A stretch of 34,540 bases of DNA from a virus, in the IMG/VR virus record IMGVR_UViG_3300049596_000320, positions 1 to 34,540 of that record, one strand, 5' to 3'. Of this stretch, positions 14,937-21,073 are shown in pieces (within the stretch, counting starts at the first letter, position 1; each line of letters starts with the position of its first letter). A program made the position numbers and the translations under genes. Under the pieces are notes generated by a model. The model saw nothing but the letters and a program-made list of their open reading frames with translations. It was not told the DNA's origin and made no database searches.

Positions 14937-15657
14937 AATATTTTACTAAAGCTAGTTTTTTACATTGTGAATCAATAAAATTATCATCCTTTATCCTTTT
15001 ACTAAATTCTTTAGCATCTTGTCCATATAACTTATTTAATTTTAGCAGGTTATCCTCTCGAACCATCCTGACAATTTGCAGCATTTCGCTTGGTTCAAAT
15101 TTCAATTTTCCCTGTCTTAGCAATATGGCGAATACCTTATCAGCATTAAAAACCCTGTTAAAGTCATTTTTAGGCGATTGTAGCCACTCTTTTTGGGTAA
15201 ATGATACTATGTCCTCATCCGATAATTTTGGGGGCTCTATTGGGCTTAAAATCGGTTTTATCATTTTCCTTACTTCAATTGCCTTTTTTGTGTAGGCTGC
15301 CATAACCTGACCAATAAACTTGGGGCTGAACTTTTCGTAGTGCTCGGTGCTGCAATCTAACTTTCCCTGTACTGCCATTTTAAACGCTATCCTAAATTCT
15401 TCAATGGTGTATAATGGGTAGCTAGTCCTAATAAAATCCTCAATAATAATCATTTCATCTTTGTCCGGATATTTTGTAAATCCTAGCAAAGTGAAGATGT
15501 AAGCTAAATTTTCCCTTAAAGTGACAGGTGAAATAAGATTTAACTTGCTGCCTTTGAAAGCATCAGCTATTTCATTATCAGCTATTGACCCACTCTTTAA
15601 GGGATGCCATTCGTTCCTGACTTGTGGCAGTTGGTTTAAATGTTTTTGTATTTCCAT
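14917..15657 (-). CDS. Replication-region protein (246 aa), unknown function
   Basis: A soluble, helical protein placed directly after the DUF4373 gene, with which it overlaps by 80 bases. The only ATG before residue 60 is the one used, so this long overlap seems real. Landmarks are TLRENLAYIFTLLGFTKYPD (about 46-65) and FSPKFIGQVMAAYTKKA (about 109-125). The layout resembles the helicase-loader or replisome-organiser partner that often follows DUF4373-type proteins in phages. I see no Walker A motif, so it is not an AAA+ loader. The role in replication is inferred from position. Confidence 0.55.
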   Translation of the reverse strand: MEIQKHLNQLPQVRNEWHPLKSGSIADNEIADAFKGSKLNLISPVTLRENLAYIFTLLGFTKYPDKDEMIIIEDFIRTSYPLYTIEEFRIAFKMAVQGKLDCSTEHYEKFSPKFIGQVMAAYTKKAIEVRKMIKPILSPIEPPKLSDEDIVSFTQKEWLQSPKNDFNRVFNADKVFAILLRQGKLKFEPSEMLQIVRMVREDNLLKLNKLYGQDAKEFSKRIKDDNFIDSQCKKLALVKYFENLSG

Positions 15658-16261
15658 AACGTAGTTTATTTTTTATCCAAGTATTTACCCTCCTTTTTAC
15701 ATCGAAGAACTTTTCAAGTTCGTAGCGCAATTTACCATTTTTATCCGGCTCACACCAATATTCTAAAAATTCATCATAAGAATCAGCTAATAAATCTTTA
15801 AAATCTTTTATACTATCTATAAATAATTCCTTATTATTATTATTTATATTTTCTTTTATTTCCTTTTCTTTTCTTTTCTTTGCATTACCCTCCCCAATAG
15901 CCCCCCCATTAGCCTCCCCATTTCCCCATCTAGATATTGCCCCATTTTTACCACTTTGACTTAATTTTGCCCTAAGTCCTAAATGGTCATTTAATCTTTC
16001 TGACCAAAACTCACCCTCATTAATACTAAATAAATCAAATTGCATTATAACTCCTTTGACTTTTATGTCAGTAGATTGCATTTGCATTGACAATATTGGT
16101 ATTAATTCCAATGGCATTTTACCACCTGCTTCTGCTAATTTTTCAATTAAAAACCAATAAATGCCATAACCCTCCATACCCAATTGATGCCTAAGAAATA
16201 ATACCTTTGTATCATTAGATGCATTGTAATCGTGGCTAAAATAATAAGACTTGTTTTTCAT
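15578..16261 (-). CDS. DUF4373 (Lin1244/Lin1753-like) replication protein (227 aa)
   Basis: The N-terminus YYFSHDYNASNDTKVLFLRH, followed by GMEGYGIYWFLIEKLAEAGG, is the signature of the DUF4373 / Lin1244-Lin1753 family, a winged-helix domain found in phage and mobile-element replication proteins. After residue 105 comes a Gly/Asn/Lys-rich low-complexity linker with KKRKEKEIKEN, then a helical C-terminus (FDVKRRVNTWIKNKLRYG) ending KEWVNS. It probably acts as an origin-binding or replisome-organising protein. Its start lies 17 bases after a leader-peptide stop and behind two stem-loops with complementary loops, which suggests translational control. Confidence 0.8.
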   Translation of the reverse strand: MKNKSYYFSHDYNASNDTKVLFLRHQLGMEGYGIYWFLIEKLAEAGGKMPLELIPILSMQMQSTDIKVKGVIMQFDLFSINEGEFWSERLNDHLGLRAKLSQSGKNGAISRWGNGEANGGAIGEGNAKKRKEKEIKENINNNNKELFIDSIKDFKDLLADSYDEFLEYWCEPDKNGKLRYELEKFFDVKRRVNTWIKNKLRYGNTKTFKPTATSQERMASLKEWVNS

Positions 16262-16277
16262 AAAATAAAAATAGGGT

Positions 16278-16310
16278 TCAGAATTCCTGCTTGTCGCATA
16301 AGCAGTTCAT
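16278..16310 (-). CDS. Candidate leader peptide (10 aa) upstream of the DUF4373 gene
   Basis: ATG at 16308-16310 is preceded directly by TAGGGGGAGG, a rare strong Shine-Dalgarno in this genome, and encodes MNCLCDKQEF before TGA at 16278-16280. Codons 2-8 form stem-loop A (16287-16305), so translating ribosomes would unfold it. The DUF4373 start follows 17 bases later. This layout resembles leader-peptide control such as RepY-RepZ in IncI/IncB plasmids. It is too short to be called a gene on coding evidence alone. Confidence 0.4.
   Translation of the reverse strand: MNCLCDKQEF
16287..16305. promoter_or_regulatory. Stem-loop A with a loop complementary to stem-loop B
   Basis: CTGCTT (16287-16292) pairs with AAGCAG (16300-16305), a perfect 6-bp stem closing a 7-base loop GTCGCAT (16293-16299). 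In the minus-strand transcript the loop reads ATGCGAC. This is the exact reverse complement of the loop of stem-loop B 46 bases away, so a 7-bp kissing interaction can form. Confidence 0.6.
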
Positions 16311-16331
16311 CCTCCCCCTAATATTGTTCTT

Positions 16332-16352
16332 AAACTAAATGCGACTTAGTTT
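16332..16352. promoter_or_regulatory. Stem-loop B with a loop complementary to stem-loop A
   Basis: AAACTAA (16332-16338) pairs with TTAGTTT (16346-16352), a perfect 7-bp stem around the 7-base loop ATGCGAC (16339-16345). It spans the stop codon of the DnaA-like gene. The loop is fully complementary to that of stem-loop A. A weak T-run on the plus strand could also make it a plus-strand terminator, but no plus-strand gene lies there. Confidence 0.6.
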
Positions 16353-16714
16353 TTGTTTGCAGACAAATATAAATTATATTCATCTAATTCCGTACTAATT
16401 TGTAAGATTTTTTCTTTGTACCATACCTCTGTTTCCATCAAATCTCGACATTTTTTAATAGAATACAAGGTTGTAGTATGATGAGTAATCCCTACATAAT
16501 TTGCAATTTCCGTTAGGCTTAATTTAGTATATACTCTTAATAAATATGCTGCTGCCTGTCTGCCAAAAACAGTTGTTTGTTTTCTGTTTCTAACTTTAAT
16601 ATCAGTATTAAACATTTCTTCAACCATATCAACTATATTAGTTGGTTTAATTGCTTTGTTAATACCATACTTTCGCATTTTATTAGCTTCATATATCTCT
16701 TTTTGTAATGACAT
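16346..16714 (-). CDS. DnaA domain IV-like DNA-binding protein (122 aa)
   Basis: The C-terminal two thirds match the DNA-binding domain IV of the bacterial initiator DnaA. GRQAAAYLLRVYTKLSLTEI (residues 51-70) corresponds to the basic loop and first helix; NYVGITHHTTTLYSIKKC (72-89) corresponds to the signature GxxDHSTVLYAxKKI, with the Asp replaced by His. The AAA+ domain of DnaA is absent. It may bind DnaA-box-like sites at the phage origin or recruit or compete with host DnaA. It lies two bases before the next gene, within the replication run. Confidence 0.75.
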   Translation of the reverse strand: MSLQKEIYEANKMRKYGINKAIKPTNIVDMVEEMFNTDIKVRNRKQTTVFGRQAAAYLLRVYTKLSLTEIANYVGITHHTTTLYSIKKCRDLMETEVWYKEKILQISTELDEYNLYLSANKN

Positions 16715-16716
16715 AA

Positions 16717-16905
16717 TTAAAATGGCAAGTCCTCCTTCGGCTTAAAATTGTCCTCATAGATTTGATAATCAGGATGCTTTGATTCTGTCTTATAGGTGTT
16801 AACCCACATTGAATATTTTTTATCCTCGATTGTAAAGCTGATTACTTCACCTTTAGCCGTCTGCTTTTTCCAAGCTCCATACTTCTTTTTTACTTCGCTA
16901 TTCAT
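16717..16905 (-). CDS. Small protein with an SSB-like C-terminal tip (62 aa)
   Basis: A small beta-rich protein (GEVISFTIEDKKYSMWVNTY) with the phrase KHPDYQIYED near residues 42-51, somewhat reminiscent of DUF736-type proteins. It ends KPKEDLPF. The acidic-hydrophobic tip EDLPF resembles the DDIPF/DDLPF tail by which single-stranded DNA-binding proteins recruit partners. With the ERF protein nearby, an ssDNA-binding or partner-binding role is attractive. The protein is, however, only half the size of an OB-fold SSB. Its start shares one base with the stop of the upstream gene. Confidence 0.55.
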   Translation of the reverse strand: MNSEVKKKYGAWKKQTAKGEVISFTIEDKKYSMWVNTYKTESKHPDYQIYEDNFKPKEDLPF

Positions 16906-17117
16906 TAGTTTTTATTTTTTAAAAGTGAATATTTTGCAACATATTTAGTGTTACGTTTAGTTCCAACATTAACAATATCTGTTTTAATATTATGACCCTC
17001 ATCTCTAAGGTTAAATACTATTGCAGCTAATCTTAATGTGCCATACTTTCTTAATGCCACCAATGGTGTTAGTGGTTCTTTTTTAAGGTGATTAAGCACC
17101 TGCGTTTGTTGTGTCAT
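16905..17117 (-). CDS. Winged helix-turn-helix protein, HTH_39-like (70 aa)
   Basis: The sequence (MTQQTQVLNHLKKEPLTPLV, LRKYGTLRLAAIVFNLRDEG, then NIKTDIVNVGTKRNTKYVAK) matches the small helix-turn-helix domain common in phages in which a Leu-rich recognition helix is followed by a beta wing. It probably binds DNA and could regulate the replication transcript or the repeat-containing promoters. It overlaps the 66-aa gene upstream by 26 bases and the 62-aa gene downstream by one. Confidence 0.75.
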   Translation of the reverse strand: MTQQTQVLNHLKKEPLTPLVALRKYGTLRLAAIVFNLRDEGHNIKTDIVNVGTKRNTKYVAKYSLLKNKN

Positions 17118-17292
17118 TCTGTTTGTTTTTAATTAAAGAAAAATTATATTGACTGTTTAAAAAGTTTGCGTTATTAGTATTATAACTACGGTAATTGCTA
17201 GATACATTTAATGCTCTTACCCAATCATTAAAACTTAGTTTCTCTTTAGGTAAAGATATTCTACTAACTTTTATTCCCCAAATATTTTCCAT
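17092..17292 (-). CDS. Small basic protein (66 aa), unknown function
   Basis: A polar protein with a Trp-containing N-terminus (MENIWGIKVSRISLPKEKLS, then FNDWVRALNV) and an Asn/Tyr/Ser-rich second half (YNTNNANFLNSQYNFS). No family is recognised. It begins one base after the ERF gene stop and overlaps the helix-turn-helix gene, so it is probably co-translated with both. Confidence 0.5.
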   Translation of the reverse strand: MENIWGIKVSRISLPKEKLSFNDWVRALNVSSNYRSYNTNNANFLNSQYNFSLIKNKQNDTTNAGA

Positions 17293-17293
17293 A

Positions 17294-17836
17294 TTAGTTT
17301 TGATTTTGATTAATAGTTCTTAATGCCTTTTCATATTGCTCTGATGTAGTGATAGCACTTATCTTAATAGCTACCTTTTGTTTCATAGCTTCATCCCAAG
17401 TGGTCGTTTCTAGTTTGGTAATTAATTCCATCCTTTTAACCTCACCTACTTCGTCTTTATGCTCATTGGTTGCATCAGCATCCTTTGTATCATCAATAGC
17501 AAATAAACCGTTCAATGCATATTTCCTAGCGTAGCTTGATGCGCTGCCTGTTATCTGTGCTGCATCCATTCCCTTTTTTACTTCTTCTTCCCTAGCCCAA
17601 CCATTAACCGATATATGATTATCAGTATTGTCTAACAGGGTTGCAGTAGCCTTTATATAAATCCTATCCCCTACCTGCACTACTTCATCACTTACTATTA
17701 ATGCAGTCTTGTATTTGTTTAAGATAGGTTTTACTGCTTCGATAATGTCCTCTGCACTTCGGTATTTATATTTACCAAATGCGTTCATTTGATTTTTTGG
17801 CACTTTTAATTCTGCCTGAATGTTTACTAGGTTCAT
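17294..17836 (-). CDS. erf: ERF-family single-strand annealing protein (180 aa)
   Basis: The core matches the ERF (essential recombination function) family: FGKYKYRSAEDIIEAVKPIL (residues 20-39) with NKYKTALIVSDE, then the signature KGMDAAQITGSASSYARKYA (87-106) and LNGLFAIDDTKDAD. These proteins anneal complementary single strands during phage recombination. The C-terminal helix (EQYEKALRTINQ) is as expected for partner binding. The protein is preceded by a 139-aa gene that probably works with it, and no exonuclease partner is adjacent. The start context is AAATAACTATG. Confidence 0.92.
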   Translation of the reverse strand: MNLVNIQAELKVPKNQMNAFGKYKYRSAEDIIEAVKPILNKYKTALIVSDEVVQVGDRIYIKATATLLDNTDNHISVNGWAREEEVKKGMDAAQITGSASSYARKYALNGLFAIDDTKDADATNEHKDEVGEVKRMELITKLETTTWDEAMKQKVAIKISAITTSEQYEKALRTINQNQN

Positions 17837-17838
17837 AG

Positions 17839-18258
17839 TTATTTGTTTAAAGTTATTGTAAATGATTGCTTATAAGATTTTAAAGGTATTTGACCACGTT
17901 CAAACTTTTTGCCGGTCTCCTCTATTTCTTTTTGTTCTTCTTTTAAGACATCTATTTGTGCCTGTAATTCAGCCCATCTTGGGGAGTAAGATGCATAGTC
18001 ATAAGTCTGTGAATCTTTAAGGCTTAGACTTGCACCTAGATAATCATACTTACCCTTAGGGCATTTATCTAAAAAGTCTATAATGTGTTCTTCACTTTTT
18101 GCTCTTAATGTTTTAGTAAAGTTTTCCATTACTGAAATCTTAATAGCTACATCTTCGGCTTTCATTGTGCCATCGTTTAGTTCATTAGCCACGTTCTGTG
18201 CTAATATTTCAATTTCGCTTTTAGACGGTGCGACTTCCCAAATTGCTAGTGTGTTCAT
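17839..18258 (-). CDS. Recombination-module protein (139 aa), unknown function
   Basis: A helical protein ending 2 bases before the erf start. It contains NVANELNDGTMKAEDVAIKI and a central loop (DKCPKGKYDYLGASLSLKDS), then PRWAELQAQIDVLKEEQKEI and a Lys-rich tail. I recall proteins of this style next to annealing proteins in Bacteroidota phages but know no assigned activity. No catalytic residue pattern is visible. Confidence 0.6.
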   Translation of the reverse strand: MNTLAIWEVAPSKSEIEILAQNVANELNDGTMKAEDVAIKISVMENFTKTLRAKSEEHIIDFLDKCPKGKYDYLGASLSLKDSQTYDYASYSPRWAELQAQIDVLKEEQKEIEETGKKFERGQIPLKSYKQSFTITLNK

Positions 18259-18270
18259 AGTTTATTTTTT

Positions 18271-18492
18271 TTAAGTTAAGCAAATAAATATTTCTTTATT
18301 TTCTGATATAAGAAAATTATTTTTATTATCCCATATAAATTCATATCCAAGAGCTTGGCATAGTTTTACTATTTCAATACTATTATGACCCTGAAATTTT
18401 ATATCAAAATCAGTTATAGTAATGTTATAAAAGTTTCCTATCCCCAATCCTGATTGTGCAACTGTTTTGTAGTTTTCGTAGATTTTACTCAT
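18271..18492 (-). CDS. Small protein (73 aa), unknown function
   Basis: A soluble protein with mixed alpha/beta character (YNITITDFDIKFQGHNSIEI, then VKLCQALGYEFIWDNKNNFL). The start context is TTTAAACTATG, as in neighbouring genes. It is one of the first genes of the replication transcript. It resembles no family I can name. Confidence 0.5.
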   Translation of the reverse strand: MSKIYENYKTVAQSGLGIGNFYNITITDFDIKFQGHNSIEIVKLCQALGYEFIWDNKNNFLISENKEIFICLT

Positions 18493-18495
18493 AGT

Positions 18496-18639
18496 TTAAA
18501 GTTTTTGGTTTTTAATTCCCTCAGCTAAATCTAATATAGATTTTAGGGTTCTGTAAACAATTAGTTCTGAATCGTTTACTACTAATAATTGGCATTTAAT
18601 AGCGTAAATTAGTAAATCAATTTTGGTGTTTTCTTGCAT
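18496..18639 (-). CDS. First gene of the replication transcript (47 aa)
   Basis: Starts at ATG 18637-18639 in the context AAAAAACTATG, about 33 bases after the -7 element of promoter P2. The product is one long amphipathic helix pattern (KIDLLIYAIKCQLLVV and ELIVYRTLKSILDLAEG). There is no motif, but codon use and the shared start context support it. Confidence 0.5.
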   Translation of the reverse strand: MQENTKIDLLIYAIKCQLLVVNDSELIVYRTLKSILDLAEGIKNQKL

Positions 18640-18672
18640 AGTTTTTTGTTTTGATTATCAATTAATGACGAG

Positions 18673-18704
18673 CAAATATACACCTTATGTACATAATATT
18701 CAAA
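18673..18704 (-). promoter_or_regulatory. Promoter P2, Bacteroidota type
   Basis: On the minus strand TTTG (18701-18704) is followed after exactly 20 bases by TATATTTG (18673-18680), a full match to the -33 TTTG / -7 TAnnTTTG promoter of Bacteroidota. It lies in a 121-base gap with no gene and faces the replication and recombination operon. The repeat element ends 27 bases upstream of the -33 box, the same distance as at P3. Confidence 0.75.
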
Positions 18705-18731
18705 TACTATGCACTTATTTTTAAAAAATGT

Positions 18732-18765
18732 GATGAACGGTAAAATACAAGGATAAGCGGCTACT
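18732..18765 (-). promoter_or_regulatory. Upstream direct-repeat element, copy 2 of 3 (P2)
   Basis: GATGAACGGTAAAA (18732-18745, plus strand as written) is a 13/14 match to the P1 element, with a degenerate second copy GATAAGCGGCTACT at 18752-18765, 20 bp away. The degenerate copy overlaps the last codon and stop of the HExxH gene. The 27-base distance to the -33 box equals that at P3, which suggests a common activator. Confidence 0.65.
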
Positions 18766-19036
18766 TACTGCCATCCTGTAAGGGCAAAGACCTAGAATTG
18801 TCCACCCTCCTGTAGTGCTCCCCCCATATTGTATTGCAAAGGATAATGGCTTTAGATTCTACTTCTTCTTCCTCAGCCTCAGGAAAAAGGATATGCATAG
18901 ATTCGTGTATGATTAACTCCAAATGCTTTTTGGATTTTACACGACTGTCTATTTCAATTTGGTTAAAACCACAATGAGCAAAGCCATAGACTTTCTGTCT
19001 GCCTAGTTTTCTATATATGACTTTAATTTTCTTCAC
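18761..19036 (-). CDS. Small zinc metallopeptidase-like protein, HExxH (91 aa)
   Basis: LELIIHESMHILFPEAEEEE (residues 39-58) carries the HExxH zinc-protease motif (HESMH, 44-48) with a downstream Glu-rich helix that could supply the third ligand. The N-terminus is a basic beta pair (KKIKVIYRKLGRQKVYGF). At 91 residues it is close to the minimal metzincin/ImmA-like core but has no DNA-binding domain. It could be a protease acting on a host or phage regulator, or a binding protein that has lost activity. It overlaps the preceding gene by ATGA. Confidence 0.65.
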   Translation of the reverse strand: MKKIKVIYRKLGRQKVYGFAHCGFNQIEIDSRVKSKKHLELIIHESMHILFPEAEEEEVESKAIILCNTIWGEHYRRVDNSRSLPLQDGSK

Positions 19037-19218
19037 GACTTTAATAATAGTTCATCCGGTCTGTCAACTTCTTTGACTTCGTATTTGCTGCCACCTCTTA
19101 CTTTTGCCAATGCTTTTTTTATACTATTCTCCTCAGTATATAATTCAGCTAACTTTTTAACTAGCCAAATCTCTTGTTCTACAATTGTCATTCGGTTAAA
19201 ATTTTTTGGGTATCTCAT
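19033..19218 (-). CDS. Small helical protein (61 aa), unknown function
   Basis: The start is taken at ATG 19216-19218 (MRYPKNFNRMTIVEQEIWLV), two bases beyond the exonuclease stop in the context ATAATATG. An earlier start would overlap the exonuclease by 41 bases. The body is Lys/Glu/Leu-rich (KKLAELYTEENSIKKALAKV). No family is recognised. It is coupled to the HExxH gene downstream. Confidence 0.5.
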   Translation of the reverse strand: MRYPKNFNRMTIVEQEIWLVKKLAELYTEENSIKKALAKVRGGSKYEVKEVDRPDELLLKS

Positions 19219-19219
19219 A

Positions 19220-19954
19220 TTATCTATCAGTTTTATTATGGTGTTTTCCACAAGTGCCACAACGCATTATTAATTTAACTACTCCACTTGCTAACATTCT
19301 TCTATCTTTTATATGCAAATCATCACTACCACATTCAGGGCAACTGCCTCTGTCTGCTCCAAAGATAACTCCATAATGGGTCTTAGCCGGTATATGATTG
19401 TTTAATTCTTTATGTACTTTCTCTAATAAAACCACATCTTGAATGCAATAATCAATCATTGTGTTCATTGCCTTTTTACAATTCTTTAGCATTATGTCTT
19501 TCCACAAATCAAAATTGGTATGGTTCTTTTGACCTAAGCCTAAGAACTTACCAATGTAATCAAGCCTGTTAGAATTAAACCTAAACTTAGACCTAGCTAT
19601 TTTTAAAGTATCTATTGTGTTGTATGTCGGAAACATTTCAATCCTATGAAACAAACACCTTGTCCTTATCCACGCTAAATCAAACTTGTCTCCATTGTGA
19701 CCTACTAATTCATCAGCTTCATTTGCAATCTTAATAAACTCTTGCAATAGCTTTTTATCATCTTGTTTGCTATCCCATTGCAGATAATAGACATCTTTGT
19801 CATCTTCCCATTTGTAACAAATACAAATGACTGCACGTTCTTTGATAATGTTCTCTGTGCCTATTTGTAATTTGTAACCTGACTGCCAAAATAAACCCAC
19901 GTTTGCACTTACTTCAATATCGAAATAAAGCCTTCTTCGTTTGGTTTTTAGCAT
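19220..19954 (-). CDS. DEDD-type 3'-5' exonuclease with a zinc ribbon (244 aa)
   Basis: A DnaQ/RNase H-like (YprB/RNase_H_2-type) nuclease. YFDIE (residues 10-14) is exo motif I; GHNGDKFDLAW (85-95) is motif II with Asp92; DTLKIARSKF and YCIQDVVLLEKVH (169-181) is motif III with Asp173 and a Tyr. The last 45 residues carry two Cys-x2-Cys pairs (CPEC, 205-208; CGTC, 232-235) that form a zinc ribbon. It is a candidate replication, recombination or host-DNA degradation exonuclease, and would fit as partner of the ERF protein. It sits between the endolysin and small genes, at the end of the long structural and lysis transcript. Confidence 0.8.
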   Translation of the reverse strand: MLKTKRRRLYFDIEVSANVGLFWQSGYKLQIGTENIIKERAVICICYKWEDDKDVYYLQWDSKQDDKKLLQEFIKIANEADELVGHNGDKFDLAWIRTRCLFHRIEMFPTYNTIDTLKIARSKFRFNSNRLDYIGKFLGLGQKNHTNFDLWKDIMLKNCKKAMNTMIDYCIQDVVLLEKVHKELNNHIPAKTHYGVIFGADRGSCPECGSDDLHIKDRRMLASGVVKLIMRCGTCGKHHNKTDR

Positions 19955-19958
19955 AAGT

Positions 19959-20465
19959 TTAAATTAGTACAAAGCCATTCTTATCAACTTTGTTGTTTTT
20001 ATGTAGTGTTAATAGTTCGTTAACCGACTTACCAAATGTTTTTTGGAAGTGAGGAGCATCATTAAATTTCCAATCGCCACCCCACTCATATCCGTATCTT
20101 TTAAAAATAGCCACAATTTCCTGCCAATCACTTTTACCATCACCATCAAAGTCTGTTTTTAAATCCCAACTTGCAGTCTCAAAAGTGCCATTCTTATCCT
20201 TATCCACTAATAGAACAATATCGATTGCTAATCCGAAATTGTGGTATGAAGAACCCCCACGTGCGTTTGTAACTATTGAACCTGCCTTTGTTCTGCCCTG
20301 TGCATATAATGCATCCTGTTCAGCAAATGTTCTTAGTGTATATGCGAAACGGCAAATAGCCGTACCTGTTAAGGCAGTAACAATTTCATCATACATTACT
20401 AATGCTTCTTCTCTTAAATTTGGATGAAGCAATTGAATCCTTTCTAAAGTTTTTTGGTCTTTCAT
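19959..20465 (-). CDS. Endolysin, M15 peptidase with EF-hand-like loops (168 aa)
   Basis: A VanY/T5-endolysin-type peptidase that cuts peptidoglycan peptides. Zinc ligands are His75 and Asp82 in SYHNFGLAID (74-83) and His139 in DAPHF; Glu127 in YEWGGDW is the likely base. Between them is a Ca-binding layout: DKDKNG (88-93) and a full 12-residue EF-hand-like loop DFDGDGKSDWQE (105-116). Phage T5 endolysin is known to be activated by calcium through such a loop, so calcium control is likely here. There is no signal peptide, so a holin must release it. The gene overlaps the holin candidate by one base. Confidence 0.93.
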   Translation of the reverse strand: MKDQKTLERIQLLHPNLREEALVMYDEIVTALTGTAICRFAYTLRTFAEQDALYAQGRTKAGSIVTNARGGSSYHNFGLAIDIVLLVDKDKNGTFETASWDLKTDFDGDGKSDWQEIVAIFKRYGYEWGGDWKFNDAPHFQKTFGKSVNELLTLHKNNKVDKNGFVLI

Positions 20466-20725
20466 TATTCTTCTTTTTTATTTTCTTTATATCCTTTAAT
20501 AAGTGTTGTAACTGATTCGACAGTAGTTAACCCTAATGCTACTGCACTTAATGCAAATGTAGCCCATACAAGGGAATCAGCAGGGTGGAAATCACCTTGT
20601 GTTTTTGAATTATCATACAAGGTATAAAATAGTGCAAACGCACCAACTATGCCCACTAACCTTTTACTTGATGTGCCACTTTCAGATGAAAAAAATCCAC
20701 CTATCCATTTAAAAATTGTTTTCAT
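20465..20725 (-). CDS. Holin-like membrane protein (86 aa)
   Basis: Two hydrophobic segments (LVGIVGAFALFYTLYD, about residues 23-38; SLVWATFALSAVALGLTTVE, about 51-70) are separated by a short polar loop. The N-terminus is amphipathic and Gly/Ser-rich; the C-terminus is charged (KGYKENKKEE). The size, topology and one-base overlap with the endolysin gene fit a class II-like holin. The family name is not certain. Confidence 0.65.
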   Translation of the reverse strand: MKTIFKWIGGFFSSESGTSSKRLVGIVGAFALFYTLYDNSKTQGDFHPADSLVWATFALSAVALGLTTVESVTTLIKGYKENKKEE

Positions 20726-21073
20726 TTATTTATTATTTGTAGTGTCTGTTTTAGTCTTACCCCAAAAGTTTTTCTTTTCTTTAATTTGAATAGTATCGTG
20801 TATGTATATAGTATCTATTCTAATTTTCATATAACTAATTTCCGTCTTTAAATCCAATACTTCTTCTTTTAAAGTTACAATTTTACTAATTGTTTGAGCA
20901 ACTAATTTATCTTCTTTTGCTTTTGCTTTCTTATGAACCTCTATAAAATTACTTTGGTTCTTTGTTGCATTAGCAATTAACTCATTGAATTTAGCATCTT
21001 TTTGTTGCTCTAAATTTTGCTTTTGAGCATTCAAAGTGCATCCTGTTAATAAAAGTAAAAACAAATATTTCAT
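20726..21073 (-). CDS. Lipoprotein, o-spanin-like (115 aa)
   Basis: The N-terminus MKYLFLLLLTGCTLNAQ has a short hydrophobic h-region ending in the lipobox LTGC (Cys12 lipidated after cleavage). The rest is a helical Lys/Glu/Ala coil with a Thr-rich end (DTIYIHDTIQIKE). It immediately follows a single-pass coiled-coil protein with which it overlaps by one base, the arrangement of i-spanin and o-spanin pairs. It would bridge the envelope for outer membrane disruption at lysis. Confidence 0.65.
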   Translation of the reverse strand: MKYLFLLLLTGCTLNAQKQNLEQQKDAKFNELIANATKNQSNFIEVHKKAKAKEDKLVAQTISKIVTLKEEVLDLKTEISYMKIRIDTIYIHDTIQIKEKKNFWGKTKTDTTNNK

